A stretch of DNA of 8,642 bases from Chitinophagales bacterium (GCA_014380545.1 JACMJP010000323.1:1-8642), one strand, 5' to 3'. Positions 1 to 6,252 are shown, numbered from the stretch's first letter. Notes: a model not told the origin generated them from the letters alone. Translations and numbers: made by a program.

Positions 1-762
1 AAGTATTGTATTGAAATCATCACCATATGAATCACCATCTACATCTGCATAAAAAGTTGACTGAACACCTTCGTCTATTGAACCATCGCAGTTGTCATCC
101 ACTCCGTTACAAACTTCTCCGGCACCGGGATTAATTGAAGCATTGTTGTCGTCGCAATCGGACAATACACCGTATCCATCCCCGTCAGCATCAATTTCTG
201 TAACAGTTCCATTAATCGTAAGATTTAATATTTGATGTGTTCCTGCTGTAGATGAAGCATTAAATCCATATATCCTAAACTTGATTGAAGATGCTGAGGA
301 AAAGTCTGCAAAATCCCATGTACCGGAAGATGTTGAACCGCAAGTTGAATTATTAGGAGCCTGATCAGTTCCCTGGTCAGTCCATGTTGTTCCTCCATCT
401 GTGCTATAAGCATATCTTGCTGATACGGGGCCTGTGCCACTTCTTCTTTGCCCTGCCGAAACTGAACCCGGGTTTAGTTGATAGTTTGCATTGGGTGTAA
501 CCGTTATTTCAATTGCTTTTAAAGCAGTGCTGAACGCAACTGCGTTAGAAAAATTAGTGGAAGAGAATCCGGTTCCGCAGGGTGATCCGGGTGCATTTGC
601 TCCATTTACTCTCGTTAAGTTTCCGCCTGTTGCATTAGCAGCTACGCTGTTTGGCGCACCTGAGGTAGAAGAGGTGTAAGAATAAATTTGTGCATTTATT
701 AATACGCTAAGCGTAAGCATAAAACACAGTGTTGCAAATTTTAGTAAGTGTAATTGTTTCAT
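1..762 (-). CDS. Secreted protein with MopE-type metal-binding motif (partial, C-terminus beyond left edge)
   Basis: The minus-strand frame is open from ATG at 762 to position 1 (254 codons) with no stop, so the gene runs off the left edge. Residues 1-24 form a signal peptide: basic/polar start, hydrophobic FATLCFMLTLSVLI, then NAQ with likely cleavage at A24/Q25. Residues 25-187 are rich in Ser, Thr, Asn and Gly with alternating hydrophobics (for example IEITVTP, IKFRIYGF, ILNLTING), like a beta-sandwich of an exported Bacteroidota protein. Residues 191-232 carry a calcium/thrombospondin-type DADGDGYG followed by SDCDDNN, INPGAGEVCNGVDDNCDG and SIDEG, the pattern of the putative metal-binding motif first described in MopE. 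A second DVDGDSYG at 240-247 suggests the motif repeats beyond the edge. Type IX secretion is plausible, but the sorting domain would lie outside the window. An in-frame ATG at 810 would add 16 residues before the signal peptide. I prefer 762 because it puts the signal peptide at the terminus. Ligand and role are unknown. Confidence 0.88.
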   Translation of the reverse strand, partial: MKQLHLLKFATLCFMLTLSVLINAQIYSYTSSTSGAPNSVAANATGGNLTRVNGANAPGSPCGTGFSSTNFSNAVAFSTALKAIEITVTPNANYQLNPGSVSAGQRRSGTGPVSARYAYSTDGGTTWTDQGTDQAPNNSTCGSTSSGTWDFADFSSASSIKFRIYGFNASSTAGTHQILNLTINGTVTEIDADGDGYGVLSDCDDNNASINPGAGEVCNGVDDNCDGSIDEGVQSTFYADVDGDSYGDDFNTIL

Positions 763-831
763 AAAAATAAATTTTAGGTTTTCAAAAAAATTGGATTGAA
801 TTGATTTCATAAGTTTTTTTATTTAGAAAGC

Positions 832-839
832 TAAAATTA
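832..839 (-). promoter_or_regulatory. Possible -7 element for the leftward secreted-protein gene
   Basis: On the minus strand this reads TAATTTTA, 7 of 8 positions of the Bacteroidota TAnnTTTG box. A TTG lies about 24 nt upstream, slightly long for the usual -33 spacing. It would give a leader of about 60 nt to the ATG at 762. The match is imperfect in AT-rich DNA, so it is only suggestive. Confidence 0.28.
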
Positions 840-979
840 TGAACCCCAGACAAATTTTCATTGCAAGAAAAAAAGCAATTCAGAGAATTCTTGTAATGAA
901 TTGTAAAAACACTGGCGGATCAAGGTTATGACTCTTAACCTCAAATGAAAAAACTATCTTACTCAAATATTCAAAAGCA

Positions 980-1011
980 AATGTGAATTACGTTTCAACA
1001 GAATGTGAATT
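980..1011. repeat. 10-bp direct repeat AATGTGAATT, two copies 22 bp apart
   Basis: AATGTGAATT occurs exactly at 980-989 and 1002-1011. The start-to-start distance of 22 bp is about two helical turns, the geometry expected for tandem binding of a regulator on one face of DNA. The repeat lies just beyond the T-tract side of the first hairpin unit. Function is inferred from spacing only. Confidence 0.4.
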
Positions 1012-1140
1012 TTAAAAAAAATAAAAGCCCCGGGTGTTTCCCGAAGGCTTAATTTGATTACTCCACGAAATAAGATGAAAAATTTAAATTATATAATTAT
1101 CTTAAAAGAAGCAGGTGTAAGAAATATTTTAACTGAAGCG
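1012..1140 (-). ncRNA. Candidate small RNA, leftward
   Basis: On the minus strand a complete TAnnTTTG box (TAATTTTG, plus-strand 1145-1152) points left, and an intrinsic terminator hairpin with a long T tract lies about 100 nt downstream at 1048-1013. A transcript between them would be about 120-130 nt. There is no clear -33 element and no protein-like minus-strand ORF. No known RNA family was recognised. The call rests only on the promoter-terminator arrangement. Confidence 0.2.
1017..1050 (-). terminator. Rho-independent terminator-like hairpin (unit A)
   Basis: Read on the minus strand, AAGCC and CGGG pair with CCCG and GGCTT around a 5-nt loop, with one internal mismatch, followed by TTTTATTTTTTTT. 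That is the form of an intrinsic terminator for leftward transcription. On the plus strand the T-rich run comes before the stem, so it is not a good rightward terminator. No minus-strand protein gene lies immediately upstream, so it may end a small RNA or read-through transcript. Confidence 0.55.
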
Positions 1141-1176
1141 GTTGCAAAATTATTTTGCCCTTTAAAAAATTTGTAA
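1075..1176 (+). CDS. Possible 33-residue small protein between two hairpins
   Basis: ATG at 1075 to TAA at 1174 encodes 33 residues: MKNLNYIIILKE near the start, a middle AGVRNILTEAVAKLF, and a single Cys at residue 28. It could form an amphipathic helix. The start codon sits at the end of hairpin unit A and the stop is just before unit B, so the ORF fills the gap between the two units. There is no Shine-Dalgarno sequence and no recognised homologue. An ORF of this length in AT-rich DNA can arise by chance. A leftward small RNA over the same interval is an alternative reading. Confidence 0.18.
   Translation: MKNLNYIIILKEAGVRNILTEAVAKLFCPLKNL
1144..1158. promoter_or_regulatory. Perfect 7-1-7 palindrome, operator-like
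   Basis: GCAAAAT, a central T, then ATTTTGC form an exact inverted repeat. The minus strand of this palindrome contains a full TAnnTTTG box (TAATTTTG), and the plus strand contains a 7-of-8 match (TTATTTTG). It could be an operator, a bidirectional promoter element, or chance symmetry. Confidence 0.35.
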
Positions 1177-1178
1177 CG

Positions 1179-1214
1179 AAAAATAAAACCCCCCGGAATT
1201 AACCGTGGGGGCTT
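1179..1214 (-). terminator. Rho-independent terminator-like hairpin (unit B)
   Basis: Eight G-C pairs with one bulged base (CCCCC and CGG pairing with CCG and GGGGG, 1189-1211) close a loop of AATTAA. On the minus strand the stem is followed by TTTTATTTTT, so it would terminate leftward transcription. It shares the A-rich flank AAAAATAAAA and the motifs GGCTTAA, ACTC and AAATA(A/G)GAT with unit A. It may insulate the intergenic region from antisense transcription entering from the gldA side. Confidence 0.55.
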
Positions 1215-1372
1215 AAGCATAACTCAAAATAGGATTACCAGTATTTAAAAGATTTGTGTTTTTATCGGTACTATTATGCAAGAACGGGATTTTAAAAAAG
1301 CCGTTGCATGCATTACAATAAAATCTTGCACTCCCGAAACAATTTATATGAGAACGCAACCGTTGATTCCCT

Positions 1373-1380
1373 TATTTTTG
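1373..1380 (+). promoter_or_regulatory. -7 promoter element of the gldA-like gene
   Basis: TATTTTTG matches the Bacteroidota TAnnTTTG box at every fixed position and is followed by CGGC, a common context. Transcription would start near 1385, downstream of the in-frame ATG at 1308, so translation would begin at the TTG at 1401 with a leader of about 15 nt. No TTG -33 box is seen at the usual distance, which lowers confidence. Confidence 0.45.
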
Positions 1381-1400
1381 CGGCACATAAAGATTTTGTA

Positions 1401-2309
1401 TTGAGTGTTTCAGTAGAGAATATTACTAAAATATACGGCGAACAAAAGGCCGTTGATGACATTTCATTCAGTATGAATGGTGGGGATATCCTGGGCTTTT
1501 TAGGTCCGAACGGTGCGGGTAAAAGCACTACTATGAAAATTCTTACCTGCTTTATTCCGCAAACTTATGGCAAAGCAAAAGTGTGTGGCTTTGATGTGGA
1601 AACACAAAGTGTAGACGTAAGAAGAAATATCGGCTACCTTCCTGAACACAATCCTCTGTATCTTGATCTGTATGTGAAAGAGAATTTAGAATTTGTTGCC
1701 CGCATACAGGGTATGAAAAATTTTGATAAACGGGTGGAGGAAATGATTGCTGTAACGGGCTTGACCCCTGAACGTAAAAAAAAGATAGGCCAGTTAAGCA
1801 AAGGTTACAGACAAAGGGTCGGTTTAGCGCAGGCAATGTTGCATGACCCCAAAGTTTTAATTCTTGATGAACCAACCTCGGGTTTGGATCCCAACCAGCT
1901 TATTGAGATCAGAAATTTGATAAAACAACTGGGCAAAGAAAAAACCGTGATACTGAGCACACACATTATGCAGGAAGTGCAGGCAATTTGCAACAGGGTG
2001 ATCATCATTAATAAAGGAAAAATTGTTGCAGATGATTCTGTGGAAGGCATACAAAGTAAAAGCAAGGGAACCACACTTATTAATGCAACATTTAAGGAAT
2101 CAATTGATAAAAATAAACTTACACAACTTAAGGGTGTTGCGGATGTAAAACATATTGGCGAAAATCAATTTATTATTCAATATATCGGTGATGAAGATAT
2201 GCGGGAAAAATTATTCCGCTTCGCAGTAGATCATCATTACACCTTATTAAATCTGCAAATAGAGAAACAGAGCCTTGAAGATGTGTTCCAGCTGCTAACA
2301 ACAAAATAA
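1401..2309 (+). CDS. gldA: GldA-like ABC transporter ATP-binding protein
   Basis: ATPase subunit of an ABC-2 type exporter, strongly resembling GldA, which in Flavobacterium works with the membrane proteins GldF and GldG in gliding motility. From the TTG start it is 302 residues, close to the usual GldA length of about 300. Visible motifs: N-terminal SVSVENITKIYGEQKAVDDI; Walker A GPNGAGKST (35-43); YLPEHNPLYLDLYVKE (79-94), with Glu at the Q-loop position; signature LSKGY (132-136); Walker B VLILDEP with DPNQLIEIR after it (152-171); H-loop STHIMQEV (186-193). Residues from about 215 onward match the DUF4162-type C-terminal domain ending in SLEDVFQLLTTK. An ATG at 1308 would add 31 residues with no similarity to the family; the -7 box at 1373 and homology favour TTG 1401. 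No permease gene is adjacent, so GldF/GldG partners must be elsewhere, or this is a GldA-like ATPase of another exporter. Confidence 0.9.
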   Translation: MSVSVENITKIYGEQKAVDDISFSMNGGDILGFLGPNGAGKSTTMKILTCFIPQTYGKAKVCGFDVETQSVDVRRNIGYLPEHNPLYLDLYVKENLEFVARIQGMKNFDKRVEEMIAVTGLTPERKKKIGQLSKGYRQRVGLAQAMLHDPKVLILDEPTSGLDPNQLIEIRNLIKQLGKEKTVILSTHIMQEVQAICNRVIIINKGKIVADDSVEGIQSKSKGTTLINATFKESIDKNKLTQLKGVADVKHIGENQFIIQYIGDEDMREKLFRFAVDHHYTLLNLQIEKQSLEDVFQLLTTK

Positions 2310-2328
2310 GCATTATATTTATTTTTTA

Positions 2329-2346
2329 ACAGGGTTGCAGTCCTGT
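2329..2346 (+). other. Weak hairpin after the gldA-like gene
   Basis: ACAGG and CCTGT can form a 5-bp stem with an 8-nt loop 20 nt after the gldA stop. No T tract follows on the plus strand, so it is a poor terminator. Transcription may continue into the kinase gene. Confidence 0.25.
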
Positions 2347-2357
2347 AATAAGCAACG

Positions 2358-2392
2358 TTTGTTTTATTTATAGCAATCCTGCTTATATATTG
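2358..2392 (+). promoter_or_regulatory. Possible promoter of the sensor kinase gene
   Basis: TTTG at 2358-2361 lies 22 nt before TATATATTG at 2384-2392. The second box resembles TAnnTTTG but is not exact. Transcription would begin only a few bases before the ATG at 2401, giving a nearly leaderless message. Confidence 0.3.
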
Positions 2393-2400
2393 CCTTGCTG

Positions 2401-5400
2401 ATGCACACACGATATACATATCTGCTTACCGGCATTTTACTGCTTTTCTTTTTTCAATGTTGTTATATTGAAAAAACAAATGCACAATTCCCTCAATTGT
2501 ATTTTGAAAATATTACTACACAGAACGGGTTAAGTAATAATACGGTTACCTGTCTTTTCCAGGATAAAAAAGGATTTTTGTGGATCGGTACTGCAAATGG
2601 ATTAAATAAATTTGATGGAAATCAGTTTCAGATATTTTATCATGAGGAAGGAAATAAAAACTCTTTATCAGGAAATTCAATTGTGGAAATACTGGAAGAT
2701 GAAACAGGTATCTTCTGGATTGCAACAAAAGATGGTGGCTTAACAAAATATGACCCCTTACAAATAAAAGACAAACAGTTTACACAAATAAAACACAACC
2801 GGAAAGATACCACATCAATTCCTTCAGACCGGATGACAGCCCTATTTGATTTAAACAAAGATTACCTGCTCATCAGTTCTGAAAATATGTCATTAGGCTT
2901 TCTCAATAAAAAAACATTATCAATCACCTATCCTGCAATTCCTATTGATAGTACTGCAAATGATTTTTTAGATCCCGCAAAATCAGTTAACCGAATTACC
3001 TCAGGCAATTGGATACATCATATTACTGCAGATGAAAATTTTATTTATATTTCTTTTCTTGCAGGGGGAGGAAGAGTATTTATTTTCGACAGGAAAACAT
3101 ACCAGGTGAAAACAAACACATTTGAAATTATTGCAAGCAGCATCCCTTTTTTTAATGTAGATAAAAATAAGATCTGGTATGCAAGCTGGAGCAAGGGGTT
3201 ATATATGCAGGAAAATTATTCTGTAGATAAAACAGGGCTCCTAAAACATAAAAAAGTATTGGATTTACCAGATGAAGTAACACATATTTTATCGTGGGAT
3301 GAAAATATATTAATTGCTTCAACAAGAAATTCAGGTATTTACTTACTTGATAAAACAAATTACGAATATGAAAGAGTCCTCCATAAAAGGGCATATCAAA
3401 ACAGCATTGCATCAAACAGGGTAATCTGCATGCTGAAAGACAGGAATAATATATGGTGGATGGGAACGAACGAAGGGCTGAGTAAATATAATCCGGTGCA
3501 GTGGCAATTTGGAGCGGAAGAAATTACAGATGATTATTCAAAACAAATTACGCACTTTTCCTTATATGATGATGGTAATGTTTTGCGGCTCTGCACAGAT
3601 AAAGGAATTTATAAAAAAAATAATGCTTCAGGCCCTTTCAAATTAATTAATTTTTTATACAACGGAGTTCAAATAGAACCAACACAAATTTATCCTTTAG
3701 AAAATAATAAGTATATATTAAATACAGAAAATGCAAACTATTGGTATTATCCTGAAACAGAAAAAATTAAATTATTTGAAGTTGAACGATACCATGTTTT
3801 TGGCAAAGATCAATATTACACATCCAGTCCGTTAAATCGGGGAAGCTATCAGATAAGAGATATGCTAACCGATACGATTGAGGGTAACGCTGTTTATTTA
3901 TTTGCAACACTAGGATGGGGAGTGGGTATTTATGATCTTACAGAAAAAATATTCTACGACTTTATAAAGGATAGCGATTCATCCATTCAAAATAATATGA
4001 CAAGGGTATTGTTTAAAGATACAAATAAAAATTATTGGGTCGGCACATCTGAGGGTTTGTATAAATGGAATAAATCCTTTCCGTTCAAAAATTACTTTGA
4101 GCAATATCTTTATAATGAAAATGATCCTAATTCCATTTCAGGCAACTCTGTTACCGGCATCTATGAGGATAACAACCACCATTTATGGATAACAACCAAT
4201 AACGGGTTAAATGAATTTGACGGCACAAAGTTTTATCACTACAAACCTCCTTTTGCCAACAGCAAATTCATGTATGATATTTATGCAGATAAAAAAAATA
4301 ACTTATGGATAGCTGTGCCGGGTGGGTTTGAAGTATTTAATTTAATCACCAAAAAATTTAAGCATATAGACCTTCCAAACAGTGAATGGTCATTAAAATA
4401 CCCTGCAAAAATATTGCAAAGTGAAAGCGGAAAATGGTTGTATGGATCAGGGAATTATCTTATTTCATTTGAACCCGATTCGTTTTATTTTAACAACTCA
4501 TTCCCTGAAATTTATTTATCAGATTTTTCTGTTCTGGATGAAAGCATTTTTGATACTGAAGCCTTTGATAAATTAAAATTTAAATACAATGATAATTTTA
4601 TAACAATTTCATTTTCATCGCTGCAATTATCACAACCGGAATTAGTAAAATATCAATACCAGTTATCCGGGTTAAATAAAGATTGGATTGATATAGATAA
4701 TTCCGGGAAAATTAACTTCACAAGTTTACCCCCCGGTAAATATGAATTAAAAGTAAAAGTAACAAATGCACAAGGTACATGGAGCGAAGGCAAAACTTTA
4801 ACCGCATTTACAATAATCCCCCCCTACTGGAGACAATGGTGGTTCTATGTATTATGTGCAATTTGTGCAGCCGGAATTATTTATGCTATTGTGCGCTATC
4901 GTGAAAATCAATTAATGCAAATTCAGCACATACGCAATAAAATTGCAAATGATCTGCATGATGATGTTGGCAGTACATTGAGTACAATTAATTTATACAG
5001 TGAGGTTGCAAAAATGAAATCTGACCCTGATAATAAGTATTTAAAAACTATTCTCGATAAAATTTCAAACACAAGCCTTGAAATGCAGGAAAACATGAAT
5101 CATATTGTTTGGAGCCTGCAACCCCGCAATGATACATTTGAACAAATGATGTTGCGGATGAAAAGTTTTGCACTGGAAAATATGCAGGCAAAAAATGTGA
5201 GAACAGAATTTTTTATTGATGAAAAACTCAATGATTTAAAATTGTCGTCTGACAGAAGAAAGGATTTATTTCTTATTTATAAAGAGTCTATTCACAATAT
5301 TATTAAGTATGCAAATTGTACAGATGTAAAAATCCATTTCAATAAAAATAAAGATGCTATTGAAATGAAAATAGAAGATAACGGATCGGGCTTTAATTTA

Positions 5401-5526
5401 AAGGAAAAATTTTCGGGAAACGGTTTACATACAATGAAGGAAAGATCAAAAGCATTAAACGGAAACCTGCATATGCATTCAGAAACAGGTAAGGGCACAA
5501 CAGTGCTATTGGAATTTCCTATATAA
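2401..5526 (+). CDS. Two-component sensor histidine kinase with periplasmic propeller and Y_Y_Y domain
   Basis: A 1041-residue sensor kinase of the inner membrane. Residues 1-28 are a signal peptide (hydrophobic LLTGILLLFFF, cleavage near TNA/Q). Residues 30 to about 700 are a periplasmic propeller sensor. Two-component-propeller motifs are visible as GFLWIGTANGLNKFDG (near 55-70), GIFWIATKDGGLTKYDP, NIWWMGTNEGLSKYNP, NYWVGTSEGLYKWN, HLWITTNNGLNEFDG and NNLWIAVPGG. A Y_Y_Y domain follows near 745-805 (YQYQLSGLNKDW, FTSLPPGKYELKVK), then one membrane segment near 812-830. The cytoplasmic core is of the HisKA_3 type: phosphoacceptor His853 in NDLHDDVG; N-box ESIHNIIKYA with Asn966; DNGSGF (993-998); GNGLHTMKER (1006-1015); GKGT near the end. 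All catalytic motifs are intact, and there is no fused receiver or DNA-binding domain, unlike hybrid systems of Bacteroides polysaccharide loci. TTG at 2395 is a possible alternative start; ATG 2401 suits the signal peptide better. The partner is the regulator 60 bp downstream. The ligand is unknown. Confidence 0.93.
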   Translation: MHTRYTYLLTGILLLFFFQCCYIEKTNAQFPQLYFENITTQNGLSNNTVTCLFQDKKGFLWIGTANGLNKFDGNQFQIFYHEEGNKNSLSGNSIVEILEDETGIFWIATKDGGLTKYDPLQIKDKQFTQIKHNRKDTTSIPSDRMTALFDLNKDYLLISSENMSLGFLNKKTLSITYPAIPIDSTANDFLDPAKSVNRITSGNWIHHITADENFIYISFLAGGGRVFIFDRKTYQVKTNTFEIIASSIPFFNVDKNKIWYASWSKGLYMQENYSVDKTGLLKHKKVLDLPDEVTHILSWDENILIASTRNSGIYLLDKTNYEYERVLHKRAYQNSIASNRVICMLKDRNNIWWMGTNEGLSKYNPVQWQFGAEEITDDYSKQITHFSLYDDGNVLRLCTDKGIYKKNNASGPFKLINFLYNGVQIEPTQIYPLENNKYILNTENANYWYYPETEKIKLFEVERYHVFGKDQYYTSSPLNRGSYQIRDMLTDTIEGNAVYLFATLGWGVGIYDLTEKIFYDFIKDSDSSIQNNMTRVLFKDTNKNYWVGTSEGLYKWNKSFPFKNYFEQYLYNENDPNSISGNSVTGIYEDNNHHLWITTNNGLNEFDGTKFYHYKPPFANSKFMYDIYADKKNNLWIAVPGGFEVFNLITKKFKHIDLPNSEWSLKYPAKILQSESGKWLYGSGNYLISFEPDSFYFNNSFPEIYLSDFSVLDESIFDTEAFDKLKFKYNDNFITISFSSLQLSQPELVKYQYQLSGLNKDWIDIDNSGKINFTSLPPGKYELKVKVTNAQGTWSEGKTLTAFTIIPPYWRQWWFYVLCAICAAGIIYAIVRYRENQLMQIQHIRNKIANDLHDDVGSTLSTINLYSEVAKMKSDPDNKYLKTILDKISNTSLEMQENMNHIVWSLQPRNDTFEQMMLRMKSFALENMQAKNVRTEFFIDEKLNDLKLSSDRRKDLFLIYKESIHNIIKYANCTDVKIHFNKNKDAIEMKIEDNGSGFNLKEKFSGNGLHTMKERSKALNGNLHMHSETGKGTTVLLEFPI

Positions 5527-5530
5527 TTTT

Positions 5531-5554
5531 TTACCTGCTATATTTTGCGGGTAA
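5531..5554 (+). other. Intercistronic hairpin between kinase and regulator
   Basis: TTACCTGC (5531-5538) pairs with GCGGGTAA (5547-5554): eight pairs including one G-U, around an 8-nt loop. It begins 4 nt after the kinase stop codon. No T tract follows, so it is not a standard terminator. It could stabilise the kinase mRNA end or tune the kinase:regulator ratio. The upstream in-frame TTG at 5545, which would extend the regulator, falls inside this hairpin. Confidence 0.45.
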
Positions 5555-5572
5555 TTATAACAGGAAGTAATA

Positions 5573-5580
5573 TACTTTTG
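5573..5580 (+). promoter_or_regulatory. -7 promoter element just before the response regulator
   Basis: TACTTTTG is an exact TAnnTTTG match, followed by CAGAGT and the ATG at 5587. A transcript from it would start about 2-5 nt before the ATG, close to leaderless. The nearest TTG upstream (5545) is about 25 nt away, longer than usual for a -33 box. It suggests the regulator can be transcribed apart from the kinase. Confidence 0.4.
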
Positions 5581-5586
5581 CAGAGT

Positions 5587-6228
5587 ATGATGGATGTACG
5601 AATTACATTATTTGACGACAATCCTATCCGTAGAGATGGAGTAAAATTATTACTTGATAATTCAGATGGATTTGTATGCGCAGGAATTTTTGAAGATTGC
5701 AGTAATATTATTCAGGACATCATACAAACAGAACCGGATGTTGTTTTAATGGATATTGACATGCCGGGCATCAACGGTATTGAAGCAATGAAGATCATTA
5801 AAGAAAATTTTCCTGATTTACCCGTTATGATGCAAACAGTATTTGACCATGATGAGAAAGTTTTTCAAAGCATACTTGCCGGAGCTACTGGATATATGCT
5901 TAAGAAAACACCTCCTGCTAAACTATTAGAAGCGATAAAGGAATTGTATGATGGGGGCGCTCCTATGACACCGGAAATTGCAATTAAAGTATTAAAATTT
6001 TTCAGGAATAAAGAAGAACAAAAAATCAGAACAGAAAAATTATTATCTGAAAAAGAAAAAGAAATTCTTTCTGCGTTAGTTGACGGCATGAGTTATAAAA
6101 TGATCGCTGATAAACTGCACATCAGTTATCATACAGTAAATTTTCATATCCGCAATATTTATAAAAAACTACATGTACATAGTGTAAGTGAAGCAGTAGC
6201 AAAAGCAATTAAAGAAAATATTGTTTAA
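5587..6228 (+). CDS. NarL/FixJ-type response regulator (REC + LuxR-type HTH)
   Basis: DNA-binding regulator of 213 residues, the usual NarL-type length, and the likely phosphotransfer partner of the upstream kinase. The receiver domain (about 4-125) has the acidic pair Asp10-Asp11, phosphoacceptor Asp56 in VVLMDIDMPGINGIEAM, switch Thr84 in MMQTVFDHDEKVF, and conserved Lys106 in GYMLKKTPP. A linker with GGAPMTPEIAIKVL follows. The C-terminal LuxR-type HTH (about 149-210) reads LLSEKEKEILSALVDGMSYKMIADKLHISYHTVNFHIRNIYKKLHV in consecutive segments. Two adjacent ATGs (5587 and 5590) are possible starts. A further 14-codon extension to TTG 5545 is open but starts inside the intercistronic hairpin and adds nothing conserved. 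Target genes are not evident; the kinase gene itself is a reasonable candidate. Confidence 0.92.
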   Translation: MMDVRITLFDDNPIRRDGVKLLLDNSDGFVCAGIFEDCSNIIQDIIQTEPDVVLMDIDMPGINGIEAMKIIKENFPDLPVMMQTVFDHDEKVFQSILAGATGYMLKKTPPAKLLEAIKELYDGGAPMTPEIAIKVLKFFRNKEEQKIRTEKLLSEKEKEILSALVDGMSYKMIADKLHISYHTVNFHIRNIYKKLHVHSVSEAVAKAIKENIV

Positions 6229-6252
6229 TTTTTTTCTGAATACAAATATCTT

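Larger units (their letters stand above)
763..1400. other. Long gene-poor intergenic region between divergent genes
   Basis: This stretch of about 640 bp separates the leftward secreted-protein gene from the rightward gldA-like gene. No ORF in it resembles a known protein. It contains a 6-bp inverted repeat with a 7-nt loop (923-941, AGGTTA/TAACCT), a 10-bp direct repeat (980-1011), two related GC-rich hairpin units (1017-1076 and 1179-1235), a 33-codon ORF between them, a 15-bp palindrome (1144-1158), and an upstream ORF of 42 codons (1276-1404) that ends on the proposed gldA start. The density of small structured elements suggests regulatory or small-RNA content rather than a decayed gene. 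Confidence 0.6.

Noticed and set aside
225..679. Other-frame ORFs across the left secreted-protein gene (225-440 minus, 491-679 plus)
   Set aside because: They overlap a continuous frame with a signal peptide and a recognisable metal-binding motif, and their own translations are low-complexity or lack any recognisable domain.
923..941. AGGTTA/TAACCT hairpin with GACTCTTAA, resembling a tRNA-Lys anticodon arm
   Set aside because: The 7-nt loop lacks T at the position before the anticodon, and no acceptor, D or T arm (GGTTCGA) can be found nearby. It is not a tRNA or a recognisable fragment.
1017..1235. The two hairpins as a CRISPR array or a riboswitch for gldA
   Set aside because: There are only two imperfect copies 162 bp apart with differing stems, and the T tracts point away from gldA. 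No known aptamer core was recognised.
1308..1400. N-terminal extension of the gldA-like protein from ATG 1308
   Set aside because: The 31 extra residues do not resemble the family, and a full -7 box lies inside this stretch. TTG 1401 fits the family N-terminus.
5545..5586. N-terminal extension of the response regulator from TTG 5545
   Set aside because: It starts inside the intercistronic hairpin, adds no receiver-domain residues, and two ATGs follow at the correct place for a normal receiver start.
6229..6252. Bidirectional terminator between the convergent regulator and 483-residue genes
   Set aside because: The 24-bp gap has a T run but no stem of useful length on either strand.
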